From: Diphasiastrum complanatum
Taxonomy: Eukaryota; Streptophyta; Lycopodiopsida; Lycopodiales; Lycopodiaceae
Direction of reading: 5' to 3'
Assembly (NCBI GenBank): GCA_029204225.1
Contig: CM055107.1
Coordinates: 42,282,007 to 42,346,006 of the forward strand
Length of the DNA stretch: 64,000 bases
Positions 24,240 to 36,484 of the stretch are shown one piece after another (the first letter of the stretch is position 1; each line of letters starts with the position of its first letter). The translations under genes were made by a program, and so were the position numbers. The notes beneath the pieces were generated by a model. The model was not told the origin of the DNA and ran no database searches. It saw nothing but the letters and a program-made list of their open reading frames with translations.

Positions 24240-26307
24240 TTTTTAATGCTGATAATGGAATATTCTTAAACTCACAACAATCACTTTGTATGGAGAATTA
24301 AGGACTCGTGTTAGGCTTGAGAATCATATGGCCTTATTAAGTGCGTTTGGGCTCCAAATCCAAGTTGCCTTGAAAACTTATGGGTGCTTGCATAAGAAAT
24401 TCAATCATTTTCTATAATCTTGTGCAGGTTTTGCAACGAAGCTCTAAGGACGTAGTGTTTTACTTTTATCTATCATTACGTCTTATTATCGTCAACGAGT
24501 TTCTACGACTTTACAATGCACTCAAGCACTTGCAATACTTCGACGTGTCGTAGTTGCAAGAACGGCTACTTTACAACTTCCTGCACTACCTAAACTTCCA
24601 ACTATCTTAGCTAGCGACTTACATCAAGTAGTAGGCTTTTTATAGCTACTTGTGATTGTTGCTTTGTTATAGTTGATGTACAATATCTCAATTCACCTTA
24701 TGGCCTTTACACTTTCTACATGCATTCCTTTGTACTCCGATCGGTTTCCCCATCTTTTATTAATAAAAACAGGAAGTTTCTTCTTATACTTGGTAGCTTT
24801 GACAAAAGAGATGTGAGCTTTTTTGTTGGGGACCCCCCACACAAAACTTCCTTTCAGGGCTTGCTAGGCAATGGCTTGTAGATTGTTCTTAATCAAAGGA
24901 CATTGTGTTGAGTCTTTGTTTGGTTTCCATGAGTTTATGTGAATGTGTTAGCGCATGTATTTGAATTTTAGGCATGTTCCAGCAAGAGATAAGCATGGTG
25001 CATGTGTCAATTCATTATGCATTCATGTATGTATTTGTTCATATGGTGCCAGTCCAGCCTGGTACCTCTTCAATGGATGGAACTGGAGTTCATCTGTTTT
25101 CAATTCCTTGTATGTCCTTCCTGCAGCTGACTCCAGTTGAACTATAGGCCTTCGGCCCTCCGCTGTTGTTGTTTGCACTCATGGCTCAACTTGTTTGCTT
25201 CTACACCTACTTAAACAAACATAATAAAACAGGATCTAGCTGCATGATGCAGCTATGGTGACTAAGCATATGGCCTCAGGGTATGCCTTCATAATTCTGC
25301 TTAGTTCAAGAATCAAATTAGCAATTATTTACTTTGTAACATGATCTAATGTGAAACTGCCAAAAATATGTCAGGCTGATTCCTTCTATAATACATATAG
25401 AAGAATGTACAACTGCCAGACATATACTAAGCTCTACAGCTTTAGGAAGGAGCGGTCGATAACACATTTTGCTTGGGTTAATAACAGTATTTATTTCAGC
25501 CATGATCCTCTGATAAAGACCAAATACTGACCATCGTAATTTTTCAACTCAAGTTCCTTTCATGACTTTTACCCCATCGATTTTCTAAGACTAGTAGCTC
25601 AACTGGAAAAGTCTTTTTTTGAAAACCTAACTTTTGTTTGAGAATGATGTACCAATTTTAGATAAATTTAGCTCATTATTAAGTTGTGCATACGTTGCAA
25701 GCTATAAGCTTTGCATCTGCTTAGTGTTCCTCTCCAAGGAATTTGTTCCCATATGATCTCAAAGTGTGCCATTTTTTTCAAAGAGTATATTAGTTGGAGA
25801 GACAGGAGCCTAGTTGGAGGCATGTGCAACAAAGCAAACATTCCTAACTAGCACATTTGTGCTTTATGCCGTGGCAGCGATCTCAATGCTTTCGAGAGGA
25901 GAAACTTTCAGAGAATAGCCATACATAGATGCTACGCAAATAAACCCAAGTAGCAACTCATTGGCAATTTCAGCAGTTCATGATGATTTCAACAGGTATC
26001 GATCTTTAAATCAACAAAATCCATATTCTGCAAAATTCTTTCCACAGCAATAAAGAATAGAACGAGGCACAAGGACTTGAATGGTGCTACATTAGGAATG
26101 GGGTGTTGCCACTGCACAAATGACAGGTGATGTGGATGTATCTTGAATGCATTACCGAAAAGATTACAACAAGAAGAAAGCACAACCACTGAATTGTGCA
26201 TTAAAAAAGGGCAATCAAATTTAAAATAAATAACCTTACCATCTTGCCTGGAACTCCCATAATCCCTCAACTTCTTCGGAAACTGCCAGTGTAAACTAAA
26301 TCTGCTG
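24240..26307. other. Intergenic sequence and the 3' flank of RRA
   Basis: No gene recognised. The segment 26307-25980 is probably the RRA 3' UTR. The minus-strand frame there (26321-25989) overlaps the RRA stop codon and is not conserved. Confidence 0.4.
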
Positions 26308-27417
26308 CTATACTGTGCCATCTGGGAATGGATCTAGAGCAGCCTTCTTACCATGCACATAGTAGTCTATAATTGCAAGCATTCGCTCATACTTGTCAGG
26401 ATGGTAGTTCACATGAACTGTCACCGGTTTATGACTGGCATATCTTTCATCCTTCCGTATGGTTTTGAAGAGGACTTTGCTGTTTAGAAAGAGAAGATAG
26501 TCCAACACCCGCTTTGAAGCGTGGAGGCCTTCATATCCGGGACGAGAAGGGAAAAATAACTCCTCGTTAAAAACAGCTTGATCCCATGCTTTCTCTTTGG
26601 TAACTCTAGTAGTTACCCGATCAAGCAACTCTATGGATGGAAGTGTAGGGCGAATGTAGAACAGTCCCGAATTAAACATCCAAATGTGAAAGGTATGGGC
26701 GTAGCGCGCCCATCCCATCGATGGATCGTCCGTCACATCGTTGTATCCATAGGCTGTAATGTTATCAAATCCATCGCTCATGCTTTCTACATCGCAGTCA
26801 CGATGAAGATGCTGAAAAGGATTTTGTAGATACACTATGTCGACGTCTGATAACAGAACGCTATAGCCAAGAACAAGAAAGTCTCTAAGAAGCTGAAACT
26901 TGAGACCAGAGACGGCATGGTTGTCGCCCGTGCTTGCTTGAACATCATTTATAGCGGCGTCACGTCTGTAAACCGGAACTTTATGCTCACGGCAGAATTC
27001 AGCAATGGGATCATCCAAAGCTACTACGAGGTAGTTTGTGATCTTTGCACGCTTGATGTTCTCAAACCATAGCTTGAGCATATCTCGCACGTTGTTGTTT
27101 GAAATTCCTACAAGAACCTCTCGATTGATGGCAATTTTTGAGAGGATTTTTGCCAAAGCTGGATTCGCGGCCTCGTTTGGAGTCACGGATGGATTTGTCC
27201 GCAGGCTCCTGACGGTGCCAACAGGGCCTGCTTTCACCTTTACGCCTGAGGCTGTAAGGACCTGCATCTTTGCTGCATCTCTCTCTTGCTCAGATGTTCG
27301 CAGCTTGATCTCCAGAGATGCTTCTTTTATCCGCATCCCACTATTTTCTTCTTGCAGAGCCTTGATCCGCGACTCCAGACTTTGTATCTCGCGTTCTAGA
27401 TGGTTACCAAACTGAGC
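26308..27417 (-). CDS. RRA: RRA exon 2 (stem and GT77 catalytic domain)
   Basis: 370 codons including the stop. The acceptor is TGCTGTACAG before 27417. The exon starts [20 protein letters not shown], a coiled coil, and carries the whole catalytic domain with the DVD motif. It ends in TAG at 26308. Confidence 0.92.
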   Translation of the reverse strand, partial: AQFGNHLEREIQSLESRIKALQEENSGMRIKEASLEIKLRTSEQERDAAKMQVLTASGVKVKAGPVGTVRSLRTNPSVTPNEAANPALAKILSKIAINREVLVGISNNNVRDMLKLWFENIKRAKITNYLVVALDDPIAEFCREHKVPVYRRDAAINDVQASTGDNHAVSGLKFQLLRDFLVLGYSVLLSDVDIVYLQNPFQHLHRDCDVESMSDGFDNITAYGYNDVTDDPSMGWARYAHTFHIWMFNSGLFYIRPTLPSIELLDRVTTRVTKEKAWDQAVFNEELFFPSRPGYEGLHASKRVLDYLLFLNSKVLFKTIRKDERYASHKPVTVHVNYHPDKYERMLAIIDYYVHGKKAALDPFPDGTV

Positions 27418-27700
27418 CTGTACAGCATTAGCAGATTAGATACGCGTATGATTATGGCAAGTCTAGAAACAGACAAAAAAGTGTCACGCAGTAAGATAGA
27501 TTTCGTACCGTCTCTGTGTTGTATCCAGAATAAGCTGAGCCGCCTGTGGGTTCAGACGTCTTACTTAACCAGCTATGAGGGGATACATAGGCCAAGATTG
27601 CTCCCATTAGAATCCCTACTGCGACCGCTGTGCCGATTCTAGAGTCACGCAGAACAGAACCTCCGCCTCGAAACAGCGATGAATCTGACCTCCACCTCAT
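26308..27700 (-). CDS. RRA: Extensin beta-arabinosyltransferase, RRA family (GT77), complete
   Basis: Two exons, 27700-27509 and 27417-26308, encode 433 residues, close to the usual 428 or so. RRA1-3 are Golgi type II membrane glycosyltransferases that add an arabinose to hydroxyproline-linked arabinosides on extensins (family knowledge). Exon 1 has a short basic tail and one membrane anchor (about residues 22-39, [18 protein letters not shown]). A coiled-coil stem follows (about 65-115), then [17 protein letters not shown] and the catalytic domain with NYLVVALDD, the DXD motif in [14 protein letters not shown] (about 255-257), [36 protein letters not shown] and VHVNYHPDK. The intron is GT-AG (ACG|GTACGA; TGTACAG|GCT) and phase 0. 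The terminal PDGTV-TAG fits the PDGSE-like ends of relatives. No break or missing motif is seen. Confidence 0.95.
27509..27700 (-). CDS. RRA: RRA exon 1 (cytosolic tail and membrane anchor)
   Basis: 64 codons from the ATG at 27700. It encodes [10 protein letters not shown], a Gly-rich/basic stretch, the anchor helix and a luminal Ser/Gly/Tyr-rich stem ending in NTET. The phase-0 donor is ACG|GTACGAAA at 27508. An in-frame reading through the donor stops soon after. Confidence 0.9.
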
Positions 27701-28432
27701 TTTCCTCCTTAAGTTGAACTTTCAATCAAAACGGATACGTATTGCTCAAGAGCTCAGCTCCTGAAAGAAAAAGCGCCTTAGCAAAGCTTTTAAAACAATA
27801 GAATCATGACCTTTTCAGGACGTTCGGAGCAGTCCGCACCTAACATATAGCTTGTTTTAAGATAATGTACACTCTTGCACATGAGAACCTGGTTTAAACC
27901 AGCAATAAACTGAAAACAGTCATTTGGAGGAAAAATGACAATAGAACCTATCTGCCTAAAAAAGCATCAAAACCTTAAGGTTGTCTTCCCTAAGCGTCTT
28001 GATTCGCCTGATAAGCTGATCTAGTGAATAAATAGCAAATTTCAGCCACAGCATGCTAACAAGACACCTCATAGGAACATTCCATATCAGTTTACCAGAG
28101 ATGCCAGCGATGGAGGAGGCAGCTTTCATCAAATCAGAAAACAGAAGCGCCAGTGCATGCAGACTTCACTTCACAAATCAGCATCCGACAAACGCTTATA
28201 CCATTAACCAGCTCATCAGAAAAGCTTCAATCGAGTGCAATTGATCCATAAAAGCAACAAATAAACGAGAAATGAAGCGAAACGCCACAAATCCGAGCCT
28301 TATTGCTGCTCCCTCGTCGATCGATACGCCATAATATGGATCGAACAAAGAGAATTCTGATCGTGATCGTCCGAGAGAGCAAAGCAAACCCTTGAAAAAC
28401 CAGAGTTCTCCTTCTTTCAAGTGTTTTATTTC

Positions 28433-28480
28433 TTTCCCTTAAACTAAGGGTTGTTCCCTTAAAAACTAAGGGTTGTTCAC
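28433..28480. repeat. Short tandem repeat (CCCTTAAACTAAGGGTTG) upstream of RRA
   Basis: Two copies of CCCTTAA(AA)ACTAAGGGTTGTTC in tandem. Each unit is itself a short inverted repeat (CCCTTA ... TAAGGG), about 0.75 kb upstream of the RRA start codon. Confidence 0.6.
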
Positions 28481-28489
28481 ACGCAAGGG

Positions 28490-28850
28490 GCCAATAATGA
28501 GGCCATGGTGTGGCCACATGAGAAAGCCAGTTCCTCTTCATGCTTGTGTGCACCGAGCGAGGAACTGGTCCCGGAAATGGCACCGAAAACTGGCTTTTGC
28601 CTACACTGGGCAAATTTGTGAGCAATTTCTTCGCACTCACTCAATTGATGTTTGTGGCAGCACAACCAAGATGTGCGTTTTTTAGTCGGCTAGTTCTTGG
28701 ATGTGCCCTAGAAACCAGGGTGCAAAAAGCCTCATGTGGGCCGACTTTCAAGAGTCACAATACCCTCTCCCTAAGTTGAACTAGCTGGCTCTAGAAACCA
28801 AAAAGCCTCATGTGGGCAGGCTTTCAAGTGTCACCCTTACCCACTCCTCC
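28490..28850. repeat. Degenerate GCCAGTTCC-bearing repeat upstream of RRA
   Basis: GCCAGTTCC is at 28526 and GGAACTGGT at 28561, with variants GGAAATGGC (28573) and AAACTGGC (28587). The minus strand near 28705-28685 reads GCACATCCAAGAACTAGCC, matching GCACATCCAGGAACTGGC at 19006. AGCCTCATGTGGGC is repeated at 28729 and 28804. The block is a relative of the cluster upstream of LFR. Confidence 0.5.
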
Positions 28851-28859
28851 ATGAGCCTC

Positions 28860-29610
28860 CCCCAATAAGTCAACTTGAGCCTTGAGTAAGTCAACTTGAA
28901 TAGTGGTAGTAGTAGCCGACATAAAAATGGAGGGTGTGATCACTCGTAACAGATCCCTCACACAATTTGGCAGCTGCAAGAGTTAGCACGACCTGCCTCC
29001 TCGCCTTCGAGCTCCTATGCTTTCTCGTTGCAACTAGACCAAGGCTTACTTAGTCAGTCCTCTTCATTTTACATACTAGAGAATGGCAGTTTACCGTGGC
29101 TGAACGAGAAGACTTGCCATTTTATCTTTACAATGGAGCTCCAAATAACCATTATCTTACCCAATGTGTCTCACGAGAAGAAAAAATAATAATAATTTAT
29201 AGACATAATTTTCAACATTTCATCACTGATTCCATCCGCGAGAGCTAATTATTTTTAACGTTCCATCCGTGAAGCTTATGTAATTTCGGGATTTTCCATG
29301 AGGACTTTCTATTTTGAGGGCAAAAACTTACATCCAATCAAATTTGTAGAAAAGAATGAGGTCCCCTAGTAGTTGCAAAAGTGGCTCCACAAATTTGGCA
29401 TCACCAAGTTGGTCATAGGACTTTGCTTTTTTTTTCAACACAAGCAATGGTCCCTGTAACTAGCATAAAGAATCTAAAAGCATTTCAATTCGTTTTTTGG
29501 CCTTCCCACATGGCAAGGTATGATGTGACATTAGGAAAAACTTGGGTATATTGTTATTTTTTGTTTTGGAAGTGTTTTTTTAAAACCATATCTATCTCTA
29601 TCTCTTTGCG
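28860..29610. other. Intergenic sequence, nothing recognised
   Basis: Sequence between the RRA upstream region and the SINE cluster. No gene or element end is seen. Confidence 0.45.
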
Positions 29611-29615
29611 CGAGC

Positions 29616-29814
29616 TCCTCGTCTTCTAGCTTTTTTCTTTTTTTTTTTGGATACCGCCCATGTGTGGGTGGGGTTTGAACTTCGGTCGTCTTCTAGCTTT
29701 TGCATGGAATGCTTCTTGGTTTCCAAGGGGAGGCTCGAACCTGGGACCAAAGAAACTTTGGATGCCAAGCTAACCAGTTGAGCCAACCCCGTTGGGTAGC
29801 TTTTGCATGGAATG
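29616..29814 (-). mobile_element. Two nested or adjacent tRNA-derived SINE fragments
   Basis: On the minus strand, 29796-29712 reads GGGGTTGGCTCAACTGG (A-box-like) and then AGGTTCGAGCCT (B-box-like). It is flanked by an 18-bp direct repeat, TAGCTTTTGCATGGAATG, at 29694-29711 and 29797-29814. Further along, 29686-29632 reads AAGTTCAAACCCC (B-box-like), then GGCGGTATCC and an A-rich tail. This piece is flanked by CGTCTTCTAGCTTTT at about 29619 and 29688. The arrangement suggests one SINE inserted beside another, each with its own target-site duplication. Confidence 0.6.
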
Positions 29815-29819
29815 GAACA

Positions 29820-30480
29820 ATTTTATGTTGGTTCCTTGTGTTAAAAGTTCATGGTTGCAATCCTCAAATTTTCATAAATAGTTGTGGAATTCTATTCTTG
29901 ATTCATTCTCAATCTAGTGGTGCAGTAAAGTGCATTTTCATAAGTGATTACACGACCCATTTTGTAGCAGCTTTATGACATGGGCAAGTGACCATTGGGC
30001 TTTCAATCTCTCCTGCACTACTAGCAAAATGACTGAGGCAGGGCTAGAAGGCTAAATGTGCTTTGAAAGAACTTTAGAAATTGAAAACTAATCTTGGCAT
30101 TAGTGTTGATCTGTGAAGCAAGAAGCATTGTCCTAAACATGATATTAATTTCATTGGTAATCAGATGAATATGCATAGGCATGTTGGTTTTGCATCTAAG
30201 CAAACTTGCGAAACGATGTTTTATGAGGGCATAAATGGGCACACAAGAGGCAATCAGGACGTGTGATTCAACACTTTGTTGACATTAGATCCCAATGGCA
30301 ACAATGAAACCATTTTGACATCTTGATTACGCTTGGTGCGGCATATTTTTCCTATGAAAAAGGGTACTTGCATCATCTATCAATTATGAAATAATTGAAC
30401 TCTTCTTAGTAAGAGCTTGGAACAAGTCTCTATAGATGAGGTGCTATTCAAGCACATACACTAGCTATATAACAGTTCAT
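29820..30480. other. Intergenic sequence, no recognised gene
   Basis: Only short, broken reading frames. A minus-strand low-complexity Thr/Ser/Pro frame follows at 30780-30484 and resembles the one at 10.4-10.9 kb; it is probably retroelement debris. Confidence 0.35.
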
Positions 30481-30861
30481 AGTTTATATATTAGTCTCCC
30501 TAGCTTTCTCGGGCAAACTGTCATAGGCTGGAAGAGTAGGAAATTCAGAAGGAAGACCATGGTAGGTAGGAAAAGAAAACTGAGAAGTTGTGGAATGAGT
30601 TGGAAGTGAAATAGTTAGTGGAGTACTTATTACGGTAACAATGGAAGGGGTAGGAATGGTACCAACAGGGGTAAGAGAAAAGGTGACGGAGGCGGTATCA
30701 ACAATGGTGGTGGTGGCACTGGAGGTGGAAGTGGGGGTTAGTGGTGAGACTAGTGCAACGGACTCTGGAATGATCTCCACCGTCTCATCTACAAGATCGC
30801 TTTCATTGAAGTATTCAAGTGCGTCTACATCGATGAACCTGTCTTGCTTCAGAGCAGAGGG

Positions 30862-32091
30862 TGTTGGAAAGAGATGTGTAAAAGATAGGTCGAATAGAAT
30901 TGAATAAAAAGAATTCGAACGACAAGAAAGAAAAAGTTATCGTGTGCAGCGAAATAAACTATCTTTCTCTTTCTCTATGCATGACTACGCCTATCAATTT
31001 CGAACAAAACAATAGTGAAAGAAATCATGTTCGATCTTATAGTAACTAACTTTGAAATCATTAGTACCATAGTGATTACGTAGCCAAACATTAAAGCATT
31101 GAATTATCAGACAAATAATAAGAGATTATTAGTTACAAAAGCATTGCAGAGAAGCATTCATACTGACATGATACTGAACACAATAAAGGATAGATTGATT
31201 CAGTAAAGGAAACAAATCAGAATGAAAATAAGCACAAAGAAATTGCGGATCAAAGCTGTGTGCTTTGAGCTATCTCTGAGTACTTGTAACTCTATCTGAA
31301 TTAAGCACTTCCGCTGATACGCAGTAATCACAATAGCAAACTCTAAATCAACTCTAAAGAACTGAGCTAGAATTGTCAAGAGTGTTCAAGCTCGCAGGCT
31401 TGAGAGAGATGCTAACTATGCTTCAAAGACATTGCTGATCTCTAGATCGCATTGAGAACATTATTCAATGTAGAAATATGAGCAGCTATTTATACTAAGT
31501 AATCAGGTCGTCAGAAGCGTCATCCAGTTGGCTGTGATGTGCTGGCATCCATCCAGTTAAGACTTCTCAGAAAATACTTCTGGATGAATTAATACAAGTC
31601 GGTGGCTCTGGTCATAAACAGTCCGTCTGCAGATTTGAACATAAATTGTCACTCTGCATAAATGAACGTAAACCATCACAGGCGAAAAATGAGAAATTCG
31701 TTTTCTTAACTTTTAAGGCATTTGGCATTTTGTGAAAAAGCCAAAGGTCTTCGCTAAAGCCATTTCCTTAACATTTGAGGCATCTGGCATTTTGCAAAAA
31801 AGTCGAAGTGAGAGAAAATGCCGAAGTGAGAGAAACTGCAAAAGTGAGAGAAAATGCCGAAAGTCCTCGCCAAATTCATTTCCTTAATATTTAAAGCAAT
31901 TGGCATCTTGCGAAAAAGCCGAAGTGAGAGAAAATCTCGAAAAGTGACAATTCTGAAAATGTCGACACTGTGAGCCATTTCCGAGTAGTTATGCAGACTG
32001 TGTAAAAACATGAGAAAAATTGCGGGTCTGGATAAAAGTTGGACGAAGATTAAAATGTCGATTAGTCGATTAGTAGGATAATAATCCAACA
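30862..32091 (-). mobile_element. 1.23-kb LTR of a copia element
   Basis: The LTR has 7-bp inverted ends (TGTTGGA at 30862 and TCCAACA ending at 32091). Directly beyond 32091 the minus strand carries a TTAAGGGGGAG polypurine tract and the end of the RNase H frame, so this is the 3' LTR. The partner 5' LTR is missing. The interior contains degenerate short repeats around 31735-31950 (GCATTTGGCATTTTG, GAAGTGAGAGAAAATGCCGAA). Confidence 0.75.
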
Positions 32092-32098
32092 CTCCCCC

Positions 32099-33905
32099 TT
32101 AATCTGAATCCATGAATGCCTTGACCTTTAGACTTAGTTCTACACAAAACTTTTTGTGTGCATCCAAGCTTAATGCTTTGGTAAAAATATCTATTGTCAT
32201 ATCTTGCATTCGACAATACTGCAATCTGACCTCTTTGTCAAGAACTTTGCTTCTGACATAGTGATACTTGAGTTCAATGTGCTTACTCCTAGAATGAAAT
32301 ATAGGGTTGGCTGACAAGGCAATGGCACTTTGATTGTCACAAAATAATAATGTTGGAGCATATTGGTTCAGACCGATATCTGAGAGTAAGTTTCTCAACC
32401 AAATAGCTTCCTTTGTAGCTTGTGAGGCTGCGATATACTTTGATTCTGTAGAAGATAGAGCTTTCAAAGGTTGCTTGCGATTGTTCCAGGAAACATGACC
32501 ATTATTGAGGAAGAATGTAAATCCGAAAGTGGATTTACGAGTGCCTACATCTCCTGCACAACTTGCATATGTATAACCATTGAGTAAATTGAGTTTGTCA
32601 TTGTCAACTGCTCCATAACAAATGCAAAAGTCCATAGTAGCTCAAAGATATCTCATGACTCTGATAAGAGCCTTCCAATGTGTTATACCAGAGTTAGTCA
32701 TAAAATGACTTAGGGAGCTGACTGCAAAAGCTATGTCTGTCCTAGTACAGATCATTACGTACATAAGAGATCCTATTATCGAATGATAAGGATACTCATG
32801 CATTTGCTCCTTCTCTTCGATTGTTCGGGGACACTGGTCCTTCGACAATTTGAGACCTGGTTCCATTGGTGAGAGAGCTAACTTGCAATTAACTAGATTA
32901 TATCTAACTAACATATTGTAGATGTACCTCTGTTGAGTAATGTAGAGCAACTTCTGATTTCTGTCTCTGTGGATTTGAATACCAAGGCAGAAATGAGCTT
33001 CGCCTAGATTGGTCATGTTGAATTCGGAAGATAGCATTGTCTTGGCCTCTTTTATCAGATCGGTATTGTTGTTGAAAAGCAATGTATCATCCACGTATAA
33101 AGTGATAATGATAAAAGACTGTTGCACTGCTTTGAAGTAAACATTTGAATCTGAAGAGCTAGGTGTGTAGCCGTGATCAATAAGAAAATTATTGATCCTT
33201 GAAACCATGCTCGAGCAGATTGCTTCAAGCCATAAAGTACCTTATGGAGTTTACACACATGATTATGTTTACCCTCGATAATATAACCTTCGGGTTGCGC
33301 CATGTAAATGTTTGTTGTCTATAACTCCATTGAGATATGTTGTCTGTACATCCATTTGATGTATTTCCAAATCTGCTACAGCGGCAAATGATAGCAAAAG
33401 TCGAATAGAAGAATGCATGAATACTGGACTGAAGGTCTCAGTGTAATTGACGTTGTATACTTGAGAAAATCCTCTAGTGACAAGTCCTGCCTTTCTCCTG
33501 TGGATGCTTCCATCTACATTGTACTTGACTCTAAAAATCCATTTGCAATCAACTACATTTTTGCCAGATAATTCGACAATTGTCCGTGTTTGATTCTTGA
33601 TCAGATGGATACTCTTTATCCATAGCTTCTTTACAGAGCTCTGAATTAGGCTGATTGAATGCCTCTTGGACAGACGTCGGTTCTTGAACAAGGTATGATG
33701 CAGACAGGTCGATATACCGGTTAGGTGGTTTGCTTGCTCTTGAAGATCTTCTGGGTAATAGAGGAAGTTGATCATTTCCATCATACTGTAGTTGCTGAAC
33801 TACAACATCATCATCTTCTGATTCGCCGTTGATTTTTTGTTCGTCAAAAGTAGAAGAGCTTGGACCTTCAATGGAAATAGTCGACTGAGGAACTGGAAAG
33901 TTCAA
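32099..33905 (-). pseudogene. Ty1/copia pol remnant (RT and RNase H)
   Basis: On the minus strand the frame runs from a pre-RT linker (RRSSRASKPPNRYIDL), through VDCKWIFRVKYNVDGSIHRR, EIHQMDVQTTYLNGVI and LYGLKQSARAW, to TLYVDDTLLFNN, the YVDD catalytic box. It then continues through CLGIQIHRD and RKSTFGFTFFLNNGHVSW to CDNQSAIALSANPIFHSRSK and IFTKALSLDAHKKF, the RNase H end. At least three frameshifts (near 33.6, 33.3 and 33.2 kb) and one in-frame stop (near 32.64 kb) inactivate it. Gag, protease and integrase are missing beyond 33.9 kb. Confidence 0.9.
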
Positions 33906-33924
33906 TGTGTTGGAGAATCTGACA

Positions 33925-34262
33925 GGTCGGCTACATGGAGACTGCCTTTTCCTTTGAAGTCTTGAAATTGATCTTTGATGAAGATGACATCCCGGCTAGT
34001 GATTATCTTCGACTCGATGGGATCGAACAATTGTGTCGGATGCAATGGCGGATGCAAGTGATGGATGGAAGCTTGTTGGCGGCTGGAAACTCAACAGCTA
34101 GAAACATGTCGGATGCAAAATGGAATGTTCATGGTGGATGCAAATGGCTAATGCAAAGTGGAAATGCACTGGTGGATGGAAACTAAGAAAGGATCTGGTG
34201 GATGGAAAAAGTGAAATAAAATAACTAGCGGACGCAAAAGAAAGGTAAGTCGGCGGATGCAC
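33925..34262. repeat. Degenerate GGATGCAA repeat block (left)
   Basis: At least four exact GGATGCAA copies (about 34040, 34050, 34111 and 34136), with variants TGGATGGAA, CTAATGCAA, CGGACGCAA and CGGATGCAC at irregular spacing. It lies at the 3' side of the minus-strand Gypsy element. A second block of the same motif is at 38740-39120. Confidence 0.6.
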
Positions 34263-34284
34263 CAACAAAAAAAAAAAAAAAGAG

Positions 34285-34860
34285 TCAATTTTGAACTTGG
34301 TGTTGATAAGCACTATCGTCACACAATTCAGTGGCATAAGATAAAGTGATACATAGAGAAGGAATCAAAAATTCTACTAGCATAACAACCTCTTGGCCAT
34401 ATACCAGCTCAAATGGTGTTTTCCAACCCGTGGCTCGCTTCGGCGTTGTTCGATATGCCCAAATAGCATAAAATAATTTTGTTTCCCAGTCTGATCGACT
34501 TGTTTCTACTATCTTGGTTAAGACTAACAAGCTCTATTGGACAGCCAAATCGAATGATAATATTTTCATAGAAGAAACACGTTGCTCTAGCCTCTATCCA
34601 TTTTGACGCATAATCAATGGCAATCAAGATATATCGTGATTGTGTGCCATATGCTGTTGGACCAACAAAATCGATATCCTATTTGTGAAATGCTTCTCTT
34701 ACAAGTATTGGAGTAAGGAGATTGTGGTCGGCCTTTTTGATATTCTTTGTGTGTTGACAAACGTCGCAAACTTTTACATAAGCATGGGTGTCTTTGAAAA
34801 GGGTTGGCCACCAAAACCCTGCCAGAAGAATTGCCCTAGCAGTAGCATTGGAAGATAAAT
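34285..34860 (-). pseudogene. Gypsy integrase remnant
   Basis: The minus strand reads IAIDYASKWIEARA, the integrase core, and then TKLFYAIWAYRTTPKRATG and TPFELVYGQEVVMLVEF, the integrase C-terminal part, in two or three frames. It continues the pol order of the Gypsy at 35.3-36.5 kb. Confidence 0.85.
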
Positions 34861-35265
34861 GTCCACCCCCAATACCTTCATGTGTTAAGACAATAATCTG
34901 TTAGACTTCAGATTCGTGGGCACAACATCGTGTAATACCATCAACACCTAACCTATATAATTGTCCCTGAAATAAGATGATATGGCATTGTTTTCATGAT
35001 AAGTTTTATTTTTTGTGATTTCATCAACTAAGGATCTATTTCCCCAGTGGCTAAAATATCTAGTGATATCATCTGCCCATAACAAAGTCGCATCTATATA
35101 AAATAGACACGCATCTGGTAACTCATCATTTATTGGCTCATCGGATGCTTCAACATTAGGTAATCGTGAAAGTTAATCATTCAAAAAATGTTGTGATCCC
35201 TTTTGAACAATAGCTTGAAAGTTGAATTCTAAAAGAATCAACAGCCATCGTGCAATTCGTCCTGT

Positions 35266-36480
35266 TTAGCATGGTTTATTCAATAGATAAAGAACAACAT
35301 GATGGTTGGTATAGAACACAAAAAGTTGGCCTAACAAATAATGACGAAACTGTTGAACAACATAGACCATTGCAAATGCTTCTCTGTCTGTCGTGGAATA
35401 GTTAACCTCAACTAAAACCAGCTGACGGCTTAGAAAACAGATTGGGAAATTCTTTCCGAATTCTTTGGACTGCGTTAAAACAGCACCAATGGCATACTTA
35501 CTAGCATCCGTATGCACATGGAACTCCTTAGTATAATCGGGCACGTGAAGAATGGGTGCGGTGACTAAAGCCTATTTGAGATATTTGAAGGCTTTAATCT
35601 TGTCTTCTGTCCACTTTAGATTAGTAACAATTTGATATACTAACGACACTTTATCGGCGTAGTGTATTATAAAAAATCGATAATAATCGTTGTGGCCCAG
35701 AAAGATGTACATTTCTTTCATTGTACTGGGTAGGGGCATTTCAAGAATCACTCTAATCTTTTTGGAATCAGTGGCTATACCATTTCGAGAACTGATATGG
35801 CCCACTACCACCATGGGTAACCCGGATCTTTGGCACTTTTTGGGATTCAATGAAATTTTGAACCTTCGACAACGAATGAATACTTGTTCAAGGGCATCGA
35901 GATGCTTATCTTGAGAGGAATGCACACCAAGATCATCGAGATAAATCTTTAGATTTTTGTGCAACAAATCCTTGATAGCTCGTTGCATGACCCTTTGGAA
36001 TGTGGATGGGGCATTGCACAGACCAAATGGCATAACTTGATACGCGAATGTGCCAAACTCTGTAACAAATGCCATTTTGAAACGATCTTCGGGAGCAATT
36101 TGGACAGAAAAATAGTGACTAAAACTGTCCAAGAAGCTAAAAACTTCTGCTCCTGCCATATCTTTGAGGATTTGTGTGGTCAAAGGTAATGGGAAGTCAT
36201 CTTTCTCTGTTTGATCATTAAGTTTCTTCAAATCCATGCAGATACGGAGTTTACCATTTTTCTTTGGTACCACCACAATTGGCGATACCCAACTGGTATG
36301 CTCGATTTCATAAATGAAACCAACATCGAGAAGCTTCTGAATATCTTCTCGTATCTTCTTGTGATAGGTAGGATTGGTGCGATAAGGTTTTGCTCTTACA
36401 GGTATGGCACCATCATGTAATGGAATTGTGTGGCTGATTGCATCAGACGACATTGCTATAAAGATTGCCCTAACCAGACC
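35266..36480 (-). pseudogene. Ty3/Gypsy reverse transcriptase and RNase H
   Basis: The minus strand contains IPVRAKPYRTNPTYHKKI, SWVSPIVVVPKKNGKLRIC, FSFLDSFSHYFSVQIAPED, MPFGLCNAPSTFQRVM and KIYLDDLGVHS (YLDD box). The RNase H part follows, with FHVHTDASKYAIGAVL and CFLSRQL. A break near 35.55-35.57 kb separates RT from RNase H. The frame above about 36480 no longer reads as RT and meets an oppositely oriented protease segment. Confidence 0.9.
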
Positions 36481-36484
36481 AAAA

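Noticed and set aside
25989-26321. 110-codon frame overlapping the end of RRA
   Set aside because: It is in another frame, overlaps the RRA stop region and shows no family resemblance; most likely 3' UTR.
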